From Rhodocollybia butyracea (Eukaryota; Basidiomycota; Agaricomycetes; Agaricales; Omphalotaceae): a stretch of DNA of 64,000 nucleotides. The notes beneath the pieces are model-generated. The model saw only the letters and a list, made by a program, of their open reading frames with translations, had not been told where the DNA came from and did no database searches. The stretch is taken from assembly GCA_015501585.1 (NCBI GenBank), contig JADNRY010000299.1, forward strand, positions 1 to 64,000, written 5' to 3'. The translations under genes were made by a program, and so were the position numbers. Within the stretch, counting starts at the first letter, position 1. Each line of letters starts with the position of its first letter. Positions 12,717 to 24,064 of this stretch are shown one piece after another.

Positions 12717-12732
12717 GGGGGGGGGGGGGGGG
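12717..12732 (+). repeat. G16 homopolymer
   Basis: Sixteen consecutive G are read directly. The tract is prone to slippage and to miscalling in assembly. It lies about 200 bp upstream of the ATG of the copy A gene. Confidence 0.95.
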
Positions 12733-12888
12733 TGTAAGATCATGCCTAGTACTCTGCCTATTAACTTCACGTTGGCCGCCGCACGATACTATTTCCAAGC
12801 AAGGACCCAACCGCCCACCTATCTCCCACCCGCGCTATTCTTACGATTCCGCTCCTCTATTCGACTTACTATCATCCATCGGGGTACT

Positions 12889-12923
12889 CACATTCTTCGT
12901 CAATGTACTGGACGAAGAATGTG
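12889..12923. repeat. 13-bp perfect stem-loop
   Basis: CACATTCTTCGTC is followed by 9 nt and then its exact reverse complement. No gene or element end is nearby. It could be a structured RNA end or a small foldback; the sequence alone does not decide. Confidence 0.8.
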
Positions 12924-13044
12924 TAACTACGGAATAAAACGGAAAAGGTGATCACGGAAGCAGAATGTAGATTGCTACTAGAGCATAAGAGAAGGATAAA
13001 GATATATACTTAACATTACTGGTTGCACTCTGTGGGTCTTACAC

Positions 13045-14139
13045 ATTGCTCTTAGACTTACTCTACGAGCTCAATATTTTGGTTCCACGTCGTCATCCCG
13101 AGTACACTACCGCCGGATCATATCTGATCAACATTGGAAAAGCAGGTCAAATTATTAGAAAGTTAAAGTTCGGTGCAGCATTCACGCCCTTTTCCTGGGG
13201 GCCCTTTTGTATTCTTCATCAAGCTCTGATGGAGTATCCAGCGGGGCTCAAGCCCTGAAGTGCCATCCAAGGACAAAGCCATCCGCTCACCATTGATGAT
13301 TTGGACATCACCGTATTCGATAATTTGCCACTCCTGCAAGCCCTCCTTCCAAATCCATACGGTGATGCATCGAGATAACTTGGGCGGAAGACTCACTGCC
13401 TCTGGAGGTCTGCGCGCTCGATGTCTGCCTCGATGTCGGGATTGACAAGTACAAACAACGTGTTATTATCGATGTGACCAGGACGATCAGGTGGCGGAGT
13501 ATCCCAGTGTTCGGTACTGCGGTGCGTGAACCACTCGGTCCAGACGGGCTGTCGAGAGACTTTGCGGCAACCATACTCAGCGTAGGCAGGATTGACACTG
13601 GGTGGTTTATGTTGCAGCATCCTCGCGGATCTAAAACTTGTAAGAAATCAATTTACAAACCAAATTCAGAAGTAGGTACCTGATATTAGGGGAGCTGGGA
13701 CCGGCCGAATGAGGGCCATCAGTCTCCATCGACTTTGCAGTTCTGGAAGATTATGAGTGGTTTCCTGTGAAAGAAGATATTTCGGCATACCCGACCATCG
13801 CGAACGACTCCCTAGAAGACTCTTGGGCCTTACCTTTTCCCTTGTCGAAGATGGGAAGAGTGTCTTCAGGATGACCCGTAAACGCACCAGAGAGTTCCGA
13901 GCCGTACGAATTGATATCCGCGCACTTAACTTCTGACAGAATCGGAACCCAAGATTTGAGCTTTGGCGAAAAGGCCTGTTGCGAGGAGGGCAATGGGTGT
14001 CTGAGAATGTCTCTAAATGGAGCAGATCAGCGATGAAAATGAGTTTATCAGAGCAGCTTACTGAAATTCTTGCTGAGGGAAACGCTATAACGGTAGTTCC
14101 GACAGCATTGAGAGGGACATCATATGTAAAAGTAGGCAT
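13045..14139 (-). pseudogene. Unrecognised reverse-strand gene, probably degraded
   Basis: A possible start is the ATG at 14139, with a GTAAGC donor right after the codon for Ser 26. Coding-like blocks follow in more than one frame: 13993-13751 (includes EDTLPIFDKGKGKAQ), 13620-13393 (includes HWDTPPPDRPGHIDNNTLF) and 13396-13163. Phases across the likely introns do not join cleanly, so either I have the splice sites wrong or indels are present. A TATA-like sequence on the minus strand (GATATATAAG, near 14168-14178) lies about 30-40 bp upstream of the ATG. I recognise no domain. Confidence 0.4.
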
Positions 14140-15059
14140 GAGTAATTTGCTCCCAAGCCCAGCGGGCTTATATATCTACATCAACTTTAGTGAGCAAAGG
14201 CTCTTTCGACACTCAAGAGCCAGCGCCACAAACGCATCTCGTTTCACCCGATCCTTTCGTTCGGAGTCTAGCTGTTCGAATTCTGATTCAGCAGGCGGAT
14301 GAAAGATTGTATTTGCTGGCGGGAAAAGGCTCTTTGTTCAAGAGCCGCAAACGTATCTAATTTGCTTAGAATTAGCTTTCAAAGAAAAGCTTTAAGACCA
14401 CGAGGACCACAATGATAAACTAACTATCAGAGGCTTTAAATCCACCTCCAGACTTGGCCGACGATTCTAAAGGAACAAGTTTGAGCTTTGTCGGCATTAG
14501 CATTGAGGATCACTACTTCTTCCCTCAACATCCAAACCCCCGGCTGTGGGAGTCCGCGTCTAGACCCTTGAATGTCCAACACTTCAGGCGAGTTCAGGCG
14601 CCACCGCCTTTTCGTTGTAGGTCGGCGAATACCGGACTTTTCTTTTGATTAGCGAGAAGTACACAGTCTTGCCCAAGAGTCTTTGCATCAAGACTGATGG
14701 TTTATTGCTTTGTACATAATAGTATCACAAAGGTACCTTTCTTCCCATATAAAGCCCCGCTTACAATTTTGGGTAGTCCGCCGCGCCATGGGAAGGCAGA
14801 ATGCAAGGGTTCTTTATTGCTATCGCTGGTATTATCCATGAGATAGGCACTACACCCTTTCATGCTCATTGTTGGTCCAGAATACACAAAATTTCTTTGT
14901 TCTACAGGGAACGTATAAATTCTGATCACAAACTTCTTCGACCTCGCCGAACCCAAGACTGCTTTTCGAACTTGTAAGGTTCTCTGCCCTTTCTTCGGCG
15001 AGTTGAGCTCTCTCTCTCTCTCTCTGCCATACGGTGCTTATCCATACATTTTTAGATCA
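14140..15059. other. Divergent intergenic region, putative promoters
   Basis: This region lies between a minus-strand gene and the MYND gene on the plus strand. It holds TATA-like words in both orientations (near 14168-14178, 14744-14752 and 14909-14917) and a (CT)9 run at 15008-15025 just ahead of the MYND start. Part (14.7-15.0 kb) is duplicated inverted at 9.04-9.2 kb. Confidence 0.45.
15008..15025 (+). promoter_or_regulatory. CT-rich tract before MYND start codon
   Basis: (CT)9 lies about 35 bp upstream of the ATG at 15060. Pyrimidine-rich tracts often lie next to transcription starts in fungi. The role here is inferred. Confidence 0.35.
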
Positions 15060-16869
15060 ATGTTCATCATCCCAGCTCGTCTGAAGGCTATCATTCACTC
15101 TGGCTCTCCACCGGTGGTAGATGCCAGCCAGTCCATCCCGCCCCGCTATCAGTTGTTTCTTCGCAACATCAAACCTCTCGTTAAACATATTGGTTCTCCA
15201 GGGTTTCGAGCTGCATTTGGGCCCGAGTGGAATACTTTATGGGAATGGCTAAGAGCCGGGCTCTCAGTTATTCGAGTTTATGAGCACAACGCTATCGTAT
15301 CCGACACTCTCAGGCATAGTGTTGTGGCATTGGTGTGGCCAATTCTACGCGTTTTAACTCATATCATAGAGGAAATTTCGCATTCCGAGACATCGAACTA
15401 CACGACAATGATTTTAGAAGCCCGTGAGCTGAAAGAACTGCTTGCTCTTTGTGTCGTTGTTGCCGTTGTAGAACCCGACCCTCTCACTACGGATACTGAC
15501 CTCTACCAGCAGTGGGTCACGAAGGCTGTCTCCAAGATGAGTGGAACATTGGAGAATGACTTCGCCGAAGCTCTAGAGGTCGCGTCACGCTCTATCACTG
15601 GATTAAGGCTGATTGTCTTGTGGAAAGATTGCGCCGAAGTGCAGTTTATGCACCACGGTCGTGCTTCCATTCCTGGACACCGGCTATACCTCCTTCTCCG
15701 TGTCATCATTCTCCCAGGAAATCGGGTCCACTCAAGATTAGATGTCGCCCGATCCACTTGGCCTTACATTTACAAGCTCTGGTGCCTCTTGACCTCAACC
15801 AGGTCAAAGGTTATAGGTAGTACGTTGTTTGGCTCAACAGAGATACACCTGCTCTGTGTCTCGGAAATTCTCGTCTGCCATTCCAAATGGATGCTTGGAG
15901 GGATTCCTTGGATCACCGCTGCTTTAGATCACCACTTCCTCGCGATGATTCCTCGAACCTGCCACTCCTTCGAACCTGGGGTAGCGTCCACTCTTCCCAG
16001 TTTTCGATCTACGTTTGTGTAATTGATGTAATCCATACCCTGGTGTCAGCTATCTTGGATTTGCGGATTTATCATGCGGTAAGTTACCGCGCTCAACACA
16101 ACTTGAACCACGCGCTGTCGAGAGGGCCAGGTCTCACTCGCGGAAATTCTTCGGAGGAAGCGCTTCTCAAGGTGTGGAACGCGGCTGTTGATACTTTCTG
16201 GAACGCGGAGAGTGTATCTCTCAGGAAAGCAACTTGGCGGCTTACTCTAGTAACTGCATGCGCTAAGGTAAGCCAGTCCCTTCACTGACTTGCGCGAATT
16301 AATATTCTATATGCAAGTGCAATGAAAACGGTTCGGACAGATCTTCCCAGTCCGTAGCACGTCATTGTTCCCGTTGTCAAGTGGTCGCGTACTGCTCTAA
16401 AGCATGCCAAGTTGCCCATTATCGAGAAGCACATAGGCTGGAATGTAAAGAACTGGGAATTAAACGGAAAGGTGCGTGAGCAGAAATTACGGATTTACAG
16501 ATGCTCATAGCAGTTTACATAGAACATTCCATTTATACTCCTGGTGGTTTGGGTTGTACGATACCCACCCTCGAGAAACACTACCTACGTGAGTTTATCA
16601 AAGTCAAAATCACACAGCTAGGACCTCAAATTCGCACCTTGGTAAACAACCGCACCGATATGGCTGTTGTAGTTGACTTTTTCACCGGAAGTGCGGACAC
16701 CCCGAGCCTTTCTACGAAGCAGGAGATCCTTCCAAAGCTGAGCAGTGAAACTCGGAAAGAAGTAGGACGTAGGACTGGAGAGATTCTCTGCTGCGCACGC
16801 ATTCCATTGGACTCCAAAACTAGCGCGCTCATAGTGATGTTCTTGATAAATCTAGTTTTTGTTCAATCA
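15060..16869 (+). pseudogene. MYND zinc-finger protein, probably damaged
   Basis: I take the ATG at 15060 (MFIIPARLKAII), which is also the start shared with the fragment at 8.5-9.0 kb. The long N-terminal helical region includes GGIPWITAALDHHF, typical of the large Agaricomycete MYND family. The finger is split by a 50-nt intron (16268-16317): CAKC spans the junction, then CSRCQVVAYCSKACQVAHYREAHRLEC gives the remaining Cys/His ligands. The C-terminal block includes MAVVVDFF and ARIPLDSKTS. Between about 15960 and 16030 the reading frame changes without an obvious intron, so one indel is likely. The tail runs into retroelement sequence at about 16.9 kb. MYND fingers bind Pro-rich peptides; the substrate here is unknown. 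Confidence 0.7.
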
Positions 16870-16916
16870 TAATTCCTATCCTAGTCCCATGTCCCGGTCA
16901 GGTGAACCAGAAAGAA

Positions 16917-17990
16917 TCCGCCTGTTTATATTAGTGTCGTCCGCCGTATCTATCGAAATATCATCAAAACTCACATCAGTACAACAATTCTTTTTTTTTT
17001 TGTCTCTGCATGAACCCTTGCCGGATCCTATTGCGAGATCCACATCCCTCCCTCACCCGAGTCCGCCTTTCTGCTTACGGATGGCCAGTTCTTTCGTTGA
17101 ATCGGTTAGTGGGTGCCTATACTAGATTTTTTAGTTGGATATCAATGCATCACTACTCATCGTGGATATCTCGTTATACATCAAAAGATTTCTTACAACG
17201 CGTTCGGATCGTAAGGTTTCGGTCGGTTGAGAGAAAACGTTATGAATCTGAGATCCCGTCGTAGTACAAATCAGCGAACCTCTATCCAGCCTCGAAGGGT
17301 CGGATTGGGGAATCAGAGGTACCATGTCTTGCTGATTACTGGTGCTCTTCGTGCAATTCATCTCCAGCTTCAAAGCTAACGAAGGGATTCTGTAATGGCT
17401 TTTGAGTTGCAACGTATAGTTGGGGACCTATTGTATCGTATAGCGGATATCAAGCTAATGCACGTCAATGGCGGTGCGTTTCTTGCTCTAGTACATTTCA
17501 CCTTATTTGTTATAATTTCATTCATGTGGAATTCTGCTACATAACTATCGTATCGTATAGCGGATATCAAGCTAATTCTAATTGTTATAAAATCATTCAT
17601 GTTGGATGTTCAGGAAGAAAGTGAAAAATCTGAACCACGTGCCAGACAGAAAAACTTACCGATGCGTCACCGAGGTGGGTCTACCAAATTTGGATGCTGT
17701 GCCTGTTTGGCCGTTTCTCGGCATGATCAATGATCGTTATCTTATCTTACTTAAAGTATCGTCTGTGAGATTCGAGTGGGTTCTTTCTAGAACTGCAAAA
17801 TGAAAGTGATCCGCGAGACCATGTTTTAAGAAAAATTTCGCGGAGGGCATGGTATTTCACACGCAAACTTTGTCGAGGTCGGCGAAGTCGCCAACTTCTC
17901 CAGGTTCGCCAACTTCGCCGAGTGATCAATCTGAAGAGGGGAGCCAGCTTGTAGAGAAGAGGTGGGGTATTGGGTTACTTAGCGAGTTTG
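16917..17990 (+). repeat. Direct repeat about 1.1 kb, copy 1
   Basis: This is nearly identical to 24065-25135 over its first 370 bp and then similar with small indels to about 17990. It carries a T11 run and, near its end, runs of the word TCGCCAACTTCGCC. The two copies are in the same orientation, 7.1 kb apart, and bracket a gene and other fragments. They may be parts of one retroelement family rather than a single LTR pair; the expected LTR ends were not identified. Confidence 0.75.
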
Positions 17991-18460
17991 AGAGAGCTAC
18001 AAACACTGGATCTGCCGCACACACTGACTTTGTTCTTGCACAGAGCAAGGCTGTCACCGATATACCCACTGGCACACTTTCGGAGAAGGAGTTGAATTTT
18101 GCTCGTAAAGGAACGCATCATGCGAGTACTTTAGCTGCCGGGTCTACTGGTACTACTGGTACACCTCCGGAAACTCATTACGCTGGCCCTGGAGGGCGGG
18201 AGTACACCGAGTGCTTTTAATAAATCTGCTTCGTGCGAATAAAAACTTCTCATTACCTGGTATCCTGTCCATTATGAGAGTTTGGTGAAGGATTTTAACG
18301 CAGCGCGCAACTCTCCAGAACTGGAATGATGTCAGGAACATTGTTTCCAATTTTAAAGCCGCGTCTCAAATTAGTGACTCCGAAAGCAAAGATACGGCTA
18401 CCAAGTCACGTAGGAGATCCACCAATAGATCGACGGATGCTAAAACATGTGAGTGTTGTT
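17849..18460 (+). mobile_element. Retroelement-like coding debris
   Basis: An open frame to 18220 is rich in Ser, Thr and Gly. After its stop, sequence coding for NKNFSLPGIL and RILTQRATLQNWNDVRN continues to about 18440. The same segment lies on the minus strand at about 25.9-26.23 kb, so it is a repeated element sequence. It adjoins a Copia RT fragment there, so a Copia gag or spacer origin is possible but unproven. Confidence 0.45.
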
Positions 18461-18556
18461 CCCCAGTCTGAATATTCGAAAATCGGATTCCTTGCCCTCG
18501 GTTGGGTAAGATAATGCGATGAAAGGGAAACGAAATACAAGGAAGCAGCGGGAACG

Positions 18557-18690
18557 GGTAAAGAAGTACAAGGATGTATCTTGAAAGGGAACAAGGCACC
18601 TAGGCGGAAACGGGTTGAGTAGTCTTGTTAGGGAACGAGCAGTGGGGAATACATCGTTTGAGACTCATAGGAGAGAAGCGGAATTAGCGG
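18557..18690 (+). repeat. Short direct repeat, partner at 27.84 kb
   Basis: About 130 bp (GCACCTAGGCGGAAACGGG and flanks) recurs at 27840-27980 in the same orientation with a few indels. The second copy sits in Copia debris, which suggests this is a dispersed retroelement piece. Confidence 0.75.
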
Positions 18691-19008
18691 AATTAGGCGG
18701 GAATGAGCGGGAGCGACTGATGCGAAACGAATTGGTGACAGGCGGAACGGGGGATCGAGTACGGGGGATGACATTACTCCCCCCTCCCTTCAAATTCCGA
18801 GCCCTCGAGGAACTCATCGCCATGCGTTGCCAGCGCGCGGGTACTGTCGGGCAACCGGCAACCGGCTTAGTACGTGAATTCCGAATGAGTCAAAGAAGCT
18901 TCTCGATCGTTGAAGTCACGCAGGGTTGAATTTGTGCTGCGTAATCCCTATTCATCTTCAACTTCAACTCTTCCTCTTTACAACCAACCCCATCTAACAT
19001 CGCTCGAA

Positions 19009-21557
19009 ATGTCCGAAGATCAACACCGGGTTCAATGTTTCCGTATCCATGGGCTCGACGTGGATATGATTATCGAGTGCGCTGGTATTTTTGCGACGGT
19101 ACAGAACCAGGTGAAGTGCACTCTTTGCCGGACTCAAACCGACGAATCTTGCGAACGCCCGCCATCGTCCCTCGTCTGCAGTTTTTGTCACGGCCGTCAT
19201 AAGACGTGTGATTATGCCAGGATGCTGCGTTTTTGCGCCTACGCTCATCTCGAAGGAATTTCCGTGGCCGAAGCTGTCGAAGTCCTAACACCCCATGGTA
19301 CTGGTTTTACCTTTCCTACGGAACTGTTTCGCGACGCTTTAGATATCATCGAACGGGATAATAGCAGTGTTGAAGTCTTGCAGCGTGTCGACTTTGAGCG
19401 CGAAGCAATGTTTCCAGCGAGTAGCGAGGAGCGTAAAGGCTTGAGCAGCTTTATTCAACGCCAGAAGGAGGAGGACCCATGGCAGAAGACTGTTGATTCC
19501 GAGAAGAGCAAGCGCGAGAGGAAGAAAGATAAGACGTCGAAAAAGGGTAGCGGGAAGCAAGGGACCACAAATAAATCCCAGCCTAGTATCCGGTTCACGA
19601 TCCCCGCTCTTGCTAAACCAAGGGTTCCGTCCTCTACTGCGACCGACGATCCCGTAGTTCCTCCCGTCAACGATCTCCCAATCACTCAGCCGGAATCTCC
19701 CCTCCCTACGAACTTGCCTCAAGTGATCACCCGAAAGCGCAGCTTTTCTCCTACACCTGACGAGGCTTCTAGAGTAGTTCGGCCTCGCCTTGGTAATTCG
19801 CAATCTTCCTCTACCAACTCTAAACCCGTCCCTCCTCCCGCTCTTCCTACACATCCCGAACCCCCCAATCCCAATCAACCTGTAACCGAATCCTCTCTCG
19901 CAGGACCTGCTGAAGGCCTCGACTTGGAGGGACAGGTAATTCCGGCCACGTTTATTCAAGCATACCGGGCGGCGGTTCTTCAACTTCAGGAAGAGAAGGA
20001 AAGGTCAGCGCGGTTTCTGGGGAGCGAAATCGTCTATTGGATGAAGTACAAGTGCTCGGGGATCGCAACCAGGGTTTGGCGGCCGACGCTATAGTGGAAC
20101 GCAATCGGGCTGATGTGCTATTCTCCCGTGTCAAGGATGTGGAAGCGTCGGCGGCGTTGTTAACTGCAGAATATCGTCGATCTCGCCAACGTACGACGGA
20201 ACTAGAAGCGCAGTTAGCTGAGCGAGTACCCCCGACCGAGAATGCAGTGAACGTGTCGGAACTTCAACAGGTATGTTTCCCAATTACTTTGTTGTCCTGT
20301 TCCTTATTTGAGCCTTGGTCCTAGAATGTTCGTCACCTACAGGCCATAATTGACGGTTTACGAAGAGATCTGAAGGAGGCGAATCGGTCCTTCAACATCC
20401 TATCGTATCAACATCAGGAGGTATTACGCCGTAGTGATCATACTGCCGAGATAAGTCGTCGAGTTGCACGGGAAATCAGTGCGCTCGAGTCGTCTCTCGT
20501 GGAGAAGAAAAAAGAGATACGGGTACTCGAGGATATGATGATGTCTTCGGTGGGCACTTCTTCCGAGTCCCTGGTGCGGGATCTTCAATCTGACCGGGAG
20601 GCCTTGGTGAATGAGCGGAATGTCGCGCTGGAGTACGCAATCATGCTTCGTCAGTTGGATCTTCCCGGGTTTGTACGGCGTTTCGAGCAGCGGGCTGCGG
20701 ATCCACTCTTCCGCTTGAACAATTTCCTTCGTACTTTCGAGGATCAGGCGGTGTTGGACAATCCTCTGTTTGTCGAAATCGAATCCACTTTGTCGGAAGT
20801 GGTTCCTGCTATCACCAACGCAGCTTGCCGAGCTCAATTGGCTCTTCGTACCGTTCTCGAAGATTTCGACCTGCAATTCCCTCATGTCCGTCGGCTCCTG
20901 AGGGAAACTTCCAGTAGTCGCGTAGTTCACAGCCTACTGCGAAATGCTGGGATGGAGTCGATGGTGTCTTCCATTGAGCCTGTATTCGATGCCGATCGTA
21001 CTATTCGGTATGGCGAATACCTCAAGTCCAGTCCCGATTTCTTTCCGCTTTATACGTTGAAGGATCCCGAGAGCCCTGCTCTTCAAAAAGCGATTCGTGA
21101 ATTGCTGGCTGATCTCGACGCTCTTCCCTATACTCCCACCCCTACTGATTCTTCTGTCAACTATTCGCCCCTGCCTGCTCCTTCCTTTTCGCCGCTTTCC
21201 AGTACAGTTCCCGGTCTCGGTACTGCGTCAAGGTCCGATCTCCTTCCACCCGTGTCCTCTCAAACTCCCAACTCGAATCCTCCTAGGGAGCCATCGCCAA
21301 TGGAAGAGATCGAGTATGTGGACCTTGCGGATATCCCTGGGTTGCATGAGGAAGAGGATGAGTTGGAGGAGGAGGGAGAGGATGAGCTGAACGAAGAGGT
21401 GCGGGAGGTGTCTCAGATGGCGATTCGTGAGGATGTTGTAATTCCAGGGCAAGAGCACTCGGGCGGAATTATTCCCGAGGTGCATGTCCAAACTGAGTCC
21501 TTGTTCGTCCCTAACCCCCATAATCCACTACATATGAATGCGAAGAGTGGTTTTTAG
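19009..21557 (+). pseudogene. Cys-cluster coiled-coil protein, copy B (one frameshift)
   Basis: This is the paralogue of the 10.3-12.5 kb gene in opposite orientation. It starts at the ATG at 19009, has exon 1 to 20270, a 72-nt intron (20271-20342) and exon 2 to the TAG at 21555-21557. The N-terminus shows CTLC, a further Cys, CSFCHGRHKTC and FCAYAHLE. The mid region is Lys-rich then Pro/Ser-rich, and coiled coil follows (RRSRQRTTELEAQL). The C-terminal domain shares LDLPGFVRRFEQR and RTVLEDFDLQFP. An extra acidic tail (EEEDELEEEGEDEL) is longer than in copy A. The frame changes near 20013-20022; exon 1 is 1262 nt, and one added base gives 421 codons in phase. So a single lesion separates it from an intact gene of about 825 residues. 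Function is unknown. Confidence 0.75.
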
Positions 21558-21710
21558 AGTCGTAGTTTTCTTGTTTTCGTCTTGTCTGTTCATTCGTTTT
21601 CTTGTTTTCTTGTTGTAGTTATCGTTGTAGTTTTTTTTGTAAATAAAATGTCTGTTTTTAAATGTTAGACATTCACTACGGGAAGAGGCGACAATCAATA
21701 TGACTGTTTA
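21558..21710 (+). other. 3' flank of copy B, T-rich
   Basis: A T-rich stretch follows the stop, with AATAAA at about 21643-21648 as a plausible polyadenylation signal. Confidence 0.5.
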
Positions 21711-21985
21711 AGAACCCTCACATTGACTGTACAAACGCTCATCCTGATTGTACAAACAATCAGGATGACTGTTTTGGAACGGTCAATATGAGTGTAAACG
21801 GAAATTGGTCTGACTGTCCCGGACAGTCAATCTGAACGTTTGGTGCACTCGTATTGACTGCCGAGGGCAGTCAGTCTGACTGTTCAGAGCACTCATATTG
21901 ACCGAGATCAGGACACTCAGAACGACTGTTTACTCACTCATATTGACTGCTATTCGAGTAGTCTGATCTCGAGGGCCTAATAAAA
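21711..21985. repeat. Degenerate array of TGACTGT / CTCATATTGACTG words
   Basis: The words CTCATATTGACTG, TCTGACTGT and their inverted forms (CAGTCAATCTGA, CAATCAGGATGA) occur about a dozen times in 275 bp at irregular 15-30 bp spacing, in both orientations. Many adjacent pairs can form small stem-loops. It starts about 50 bp past the copy B poly(A) signal. I recognise no known element. Confidence 0.65.
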
Positions 21986-22119
21986 TGCATATAATACTAG
22001 CTACTACAATAATGGCTAATATTATCAATACGTGTGATATACGAACCACCTACTTACAACTTCCCTGACCGCCTGAAGAAAAGTAAGGCACTAAGAGTTA
22101 AAGAATAACGCACCTACAA

Positions 22120-22955
<836 letters not shown>

Positions 22956-23216
22956 GACATCAGAGGGATGTATCCAAGGGCGTATGTTAGAAGCCGGCGT
23001 CGAAGCAACAGAGAGTTCCTGAGCGGTGGCCTGATAAGGATAATGGTCTTGTACTCAACGCGAGTGAGAATTCAAACGCCTGACGACATACAAGCGCTAG
23101 CCTTCGTATGGGGTGACAATATGGGAACGACACCGGATTTGAAAAATTAGCGATAAGATGCGCAAAAGAAAGAGGAGATATGCGGGACATACTTGATTTT
23201 TTTTGATGCTCCAGCA

Positions 23217-23676
23217 CATCGATAGGCCCAGTAGCAGCTCAAAGATCCAAAAGCTTTATCAACGCGGAAATTTCGGACTACAGGCTTGCTAATAAGCACC
23301 AATTCGGGACAAAAGCCTCCATATATGCAGGACAGAATCGGAGCAGACAGAAAATCACGTCGAAAAAACTGGATTTTCATGAAATAAAAGGACGTACCAG
23401 TGAGATATAAGCCCTCTTAGCCATCTCCAGACCAGTTTTTTTTATCTTAAATCCCGAAATTTGGGTGGAACCCAATTTTCTTCCAGTTACCAATAAGGCC
23501 AGTTTTCGAGCCAAGTTTTGTCCTGAGACCTAAAATATTTGTCAACACAGTATGTTCGGTCCAGCATCTTCGCGTTAAAAGCAAATTTGAGGTGAGCCAG
23601 GCGTAAGTCAGTATGCATGTGTGTGTTAGAACAGAATGGAAAGAGTCTACAATGGGATAGTCAGAGAGAGACAGCG
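23217..23676. other. No gene recognised
   Basis: Mixed low-complexity sequence with several T-runs. Nothing coding is supported. Confidence 0.5.
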
Positions 23677-23926
23677 CGGAGTTGGATCCGTTGCTAGAGA
23701 GTTAAATGGAGTTGTACCCATTCGTGAAGTTATCGGAAAGATTAAAAGAGAGAAGAAAAGATAGACAGCGCAAACTAATTTGAAGGCGGAGTTGAATCCG
23801 CCCATGCGAGTTTGTCGATTAGAGGAATAGGGAAGGAGAGTGGTGGTCGGAATTGCGTCCGCCTAGTTTCAGCATATTCAGCGATCCTACCATGCCTTCC
23901 CAAGATACCCATGAGTTGAATGCGGT
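23677..23926. repeat. Five hairpins sharing a GAGTTG loop
   Basis: At 23677-23690, 23706-23723, 23785-23802, 23848-23861 and 23905-23930 a loop of the form GAGTTGNAY (GAATTGCG in one) is closed by short stems whose sequences differ but remain paired: CGG/CCG, AATGG/CCATT, GGCGG/CCGCC, CGG/CCG and GATACCCAT/ATGCGGTATC (one bulge). Compensatory stem change with a constant loop is what one expects of a selected structure or of repeated insertions of a structured element. Confidence 0.6.
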
Positions 23927-24064
23927 ATCATATCCTGTTCATTTGATGAGGTATTCTATGTAATTATCCATTTTATTCTCATTACATTCGCAAATACAAC
24001 AATCGAACCCGTGCCCTCGCGAATCCAGTTCCCCACAATGGGCTCCAACACCATCCAAACCATA

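Larger units (their letters stand above)
12511..13044. other. Intergenic with G16 run and a strong hairpin
   Basis: This is the likely 5' flank of copy A. It contains a run of 16 G at 12717-12732 and a perfect inverted repeat at 12889-12923. No gene is seen. Confidence 0.6.

Noticed and set aside
19339..19983. 214-codon minus-strand frame
   Set aside because: Antisense shadow of exon 1 of Cys-cluster copy B, which has a conserved paralogue in the other frame.
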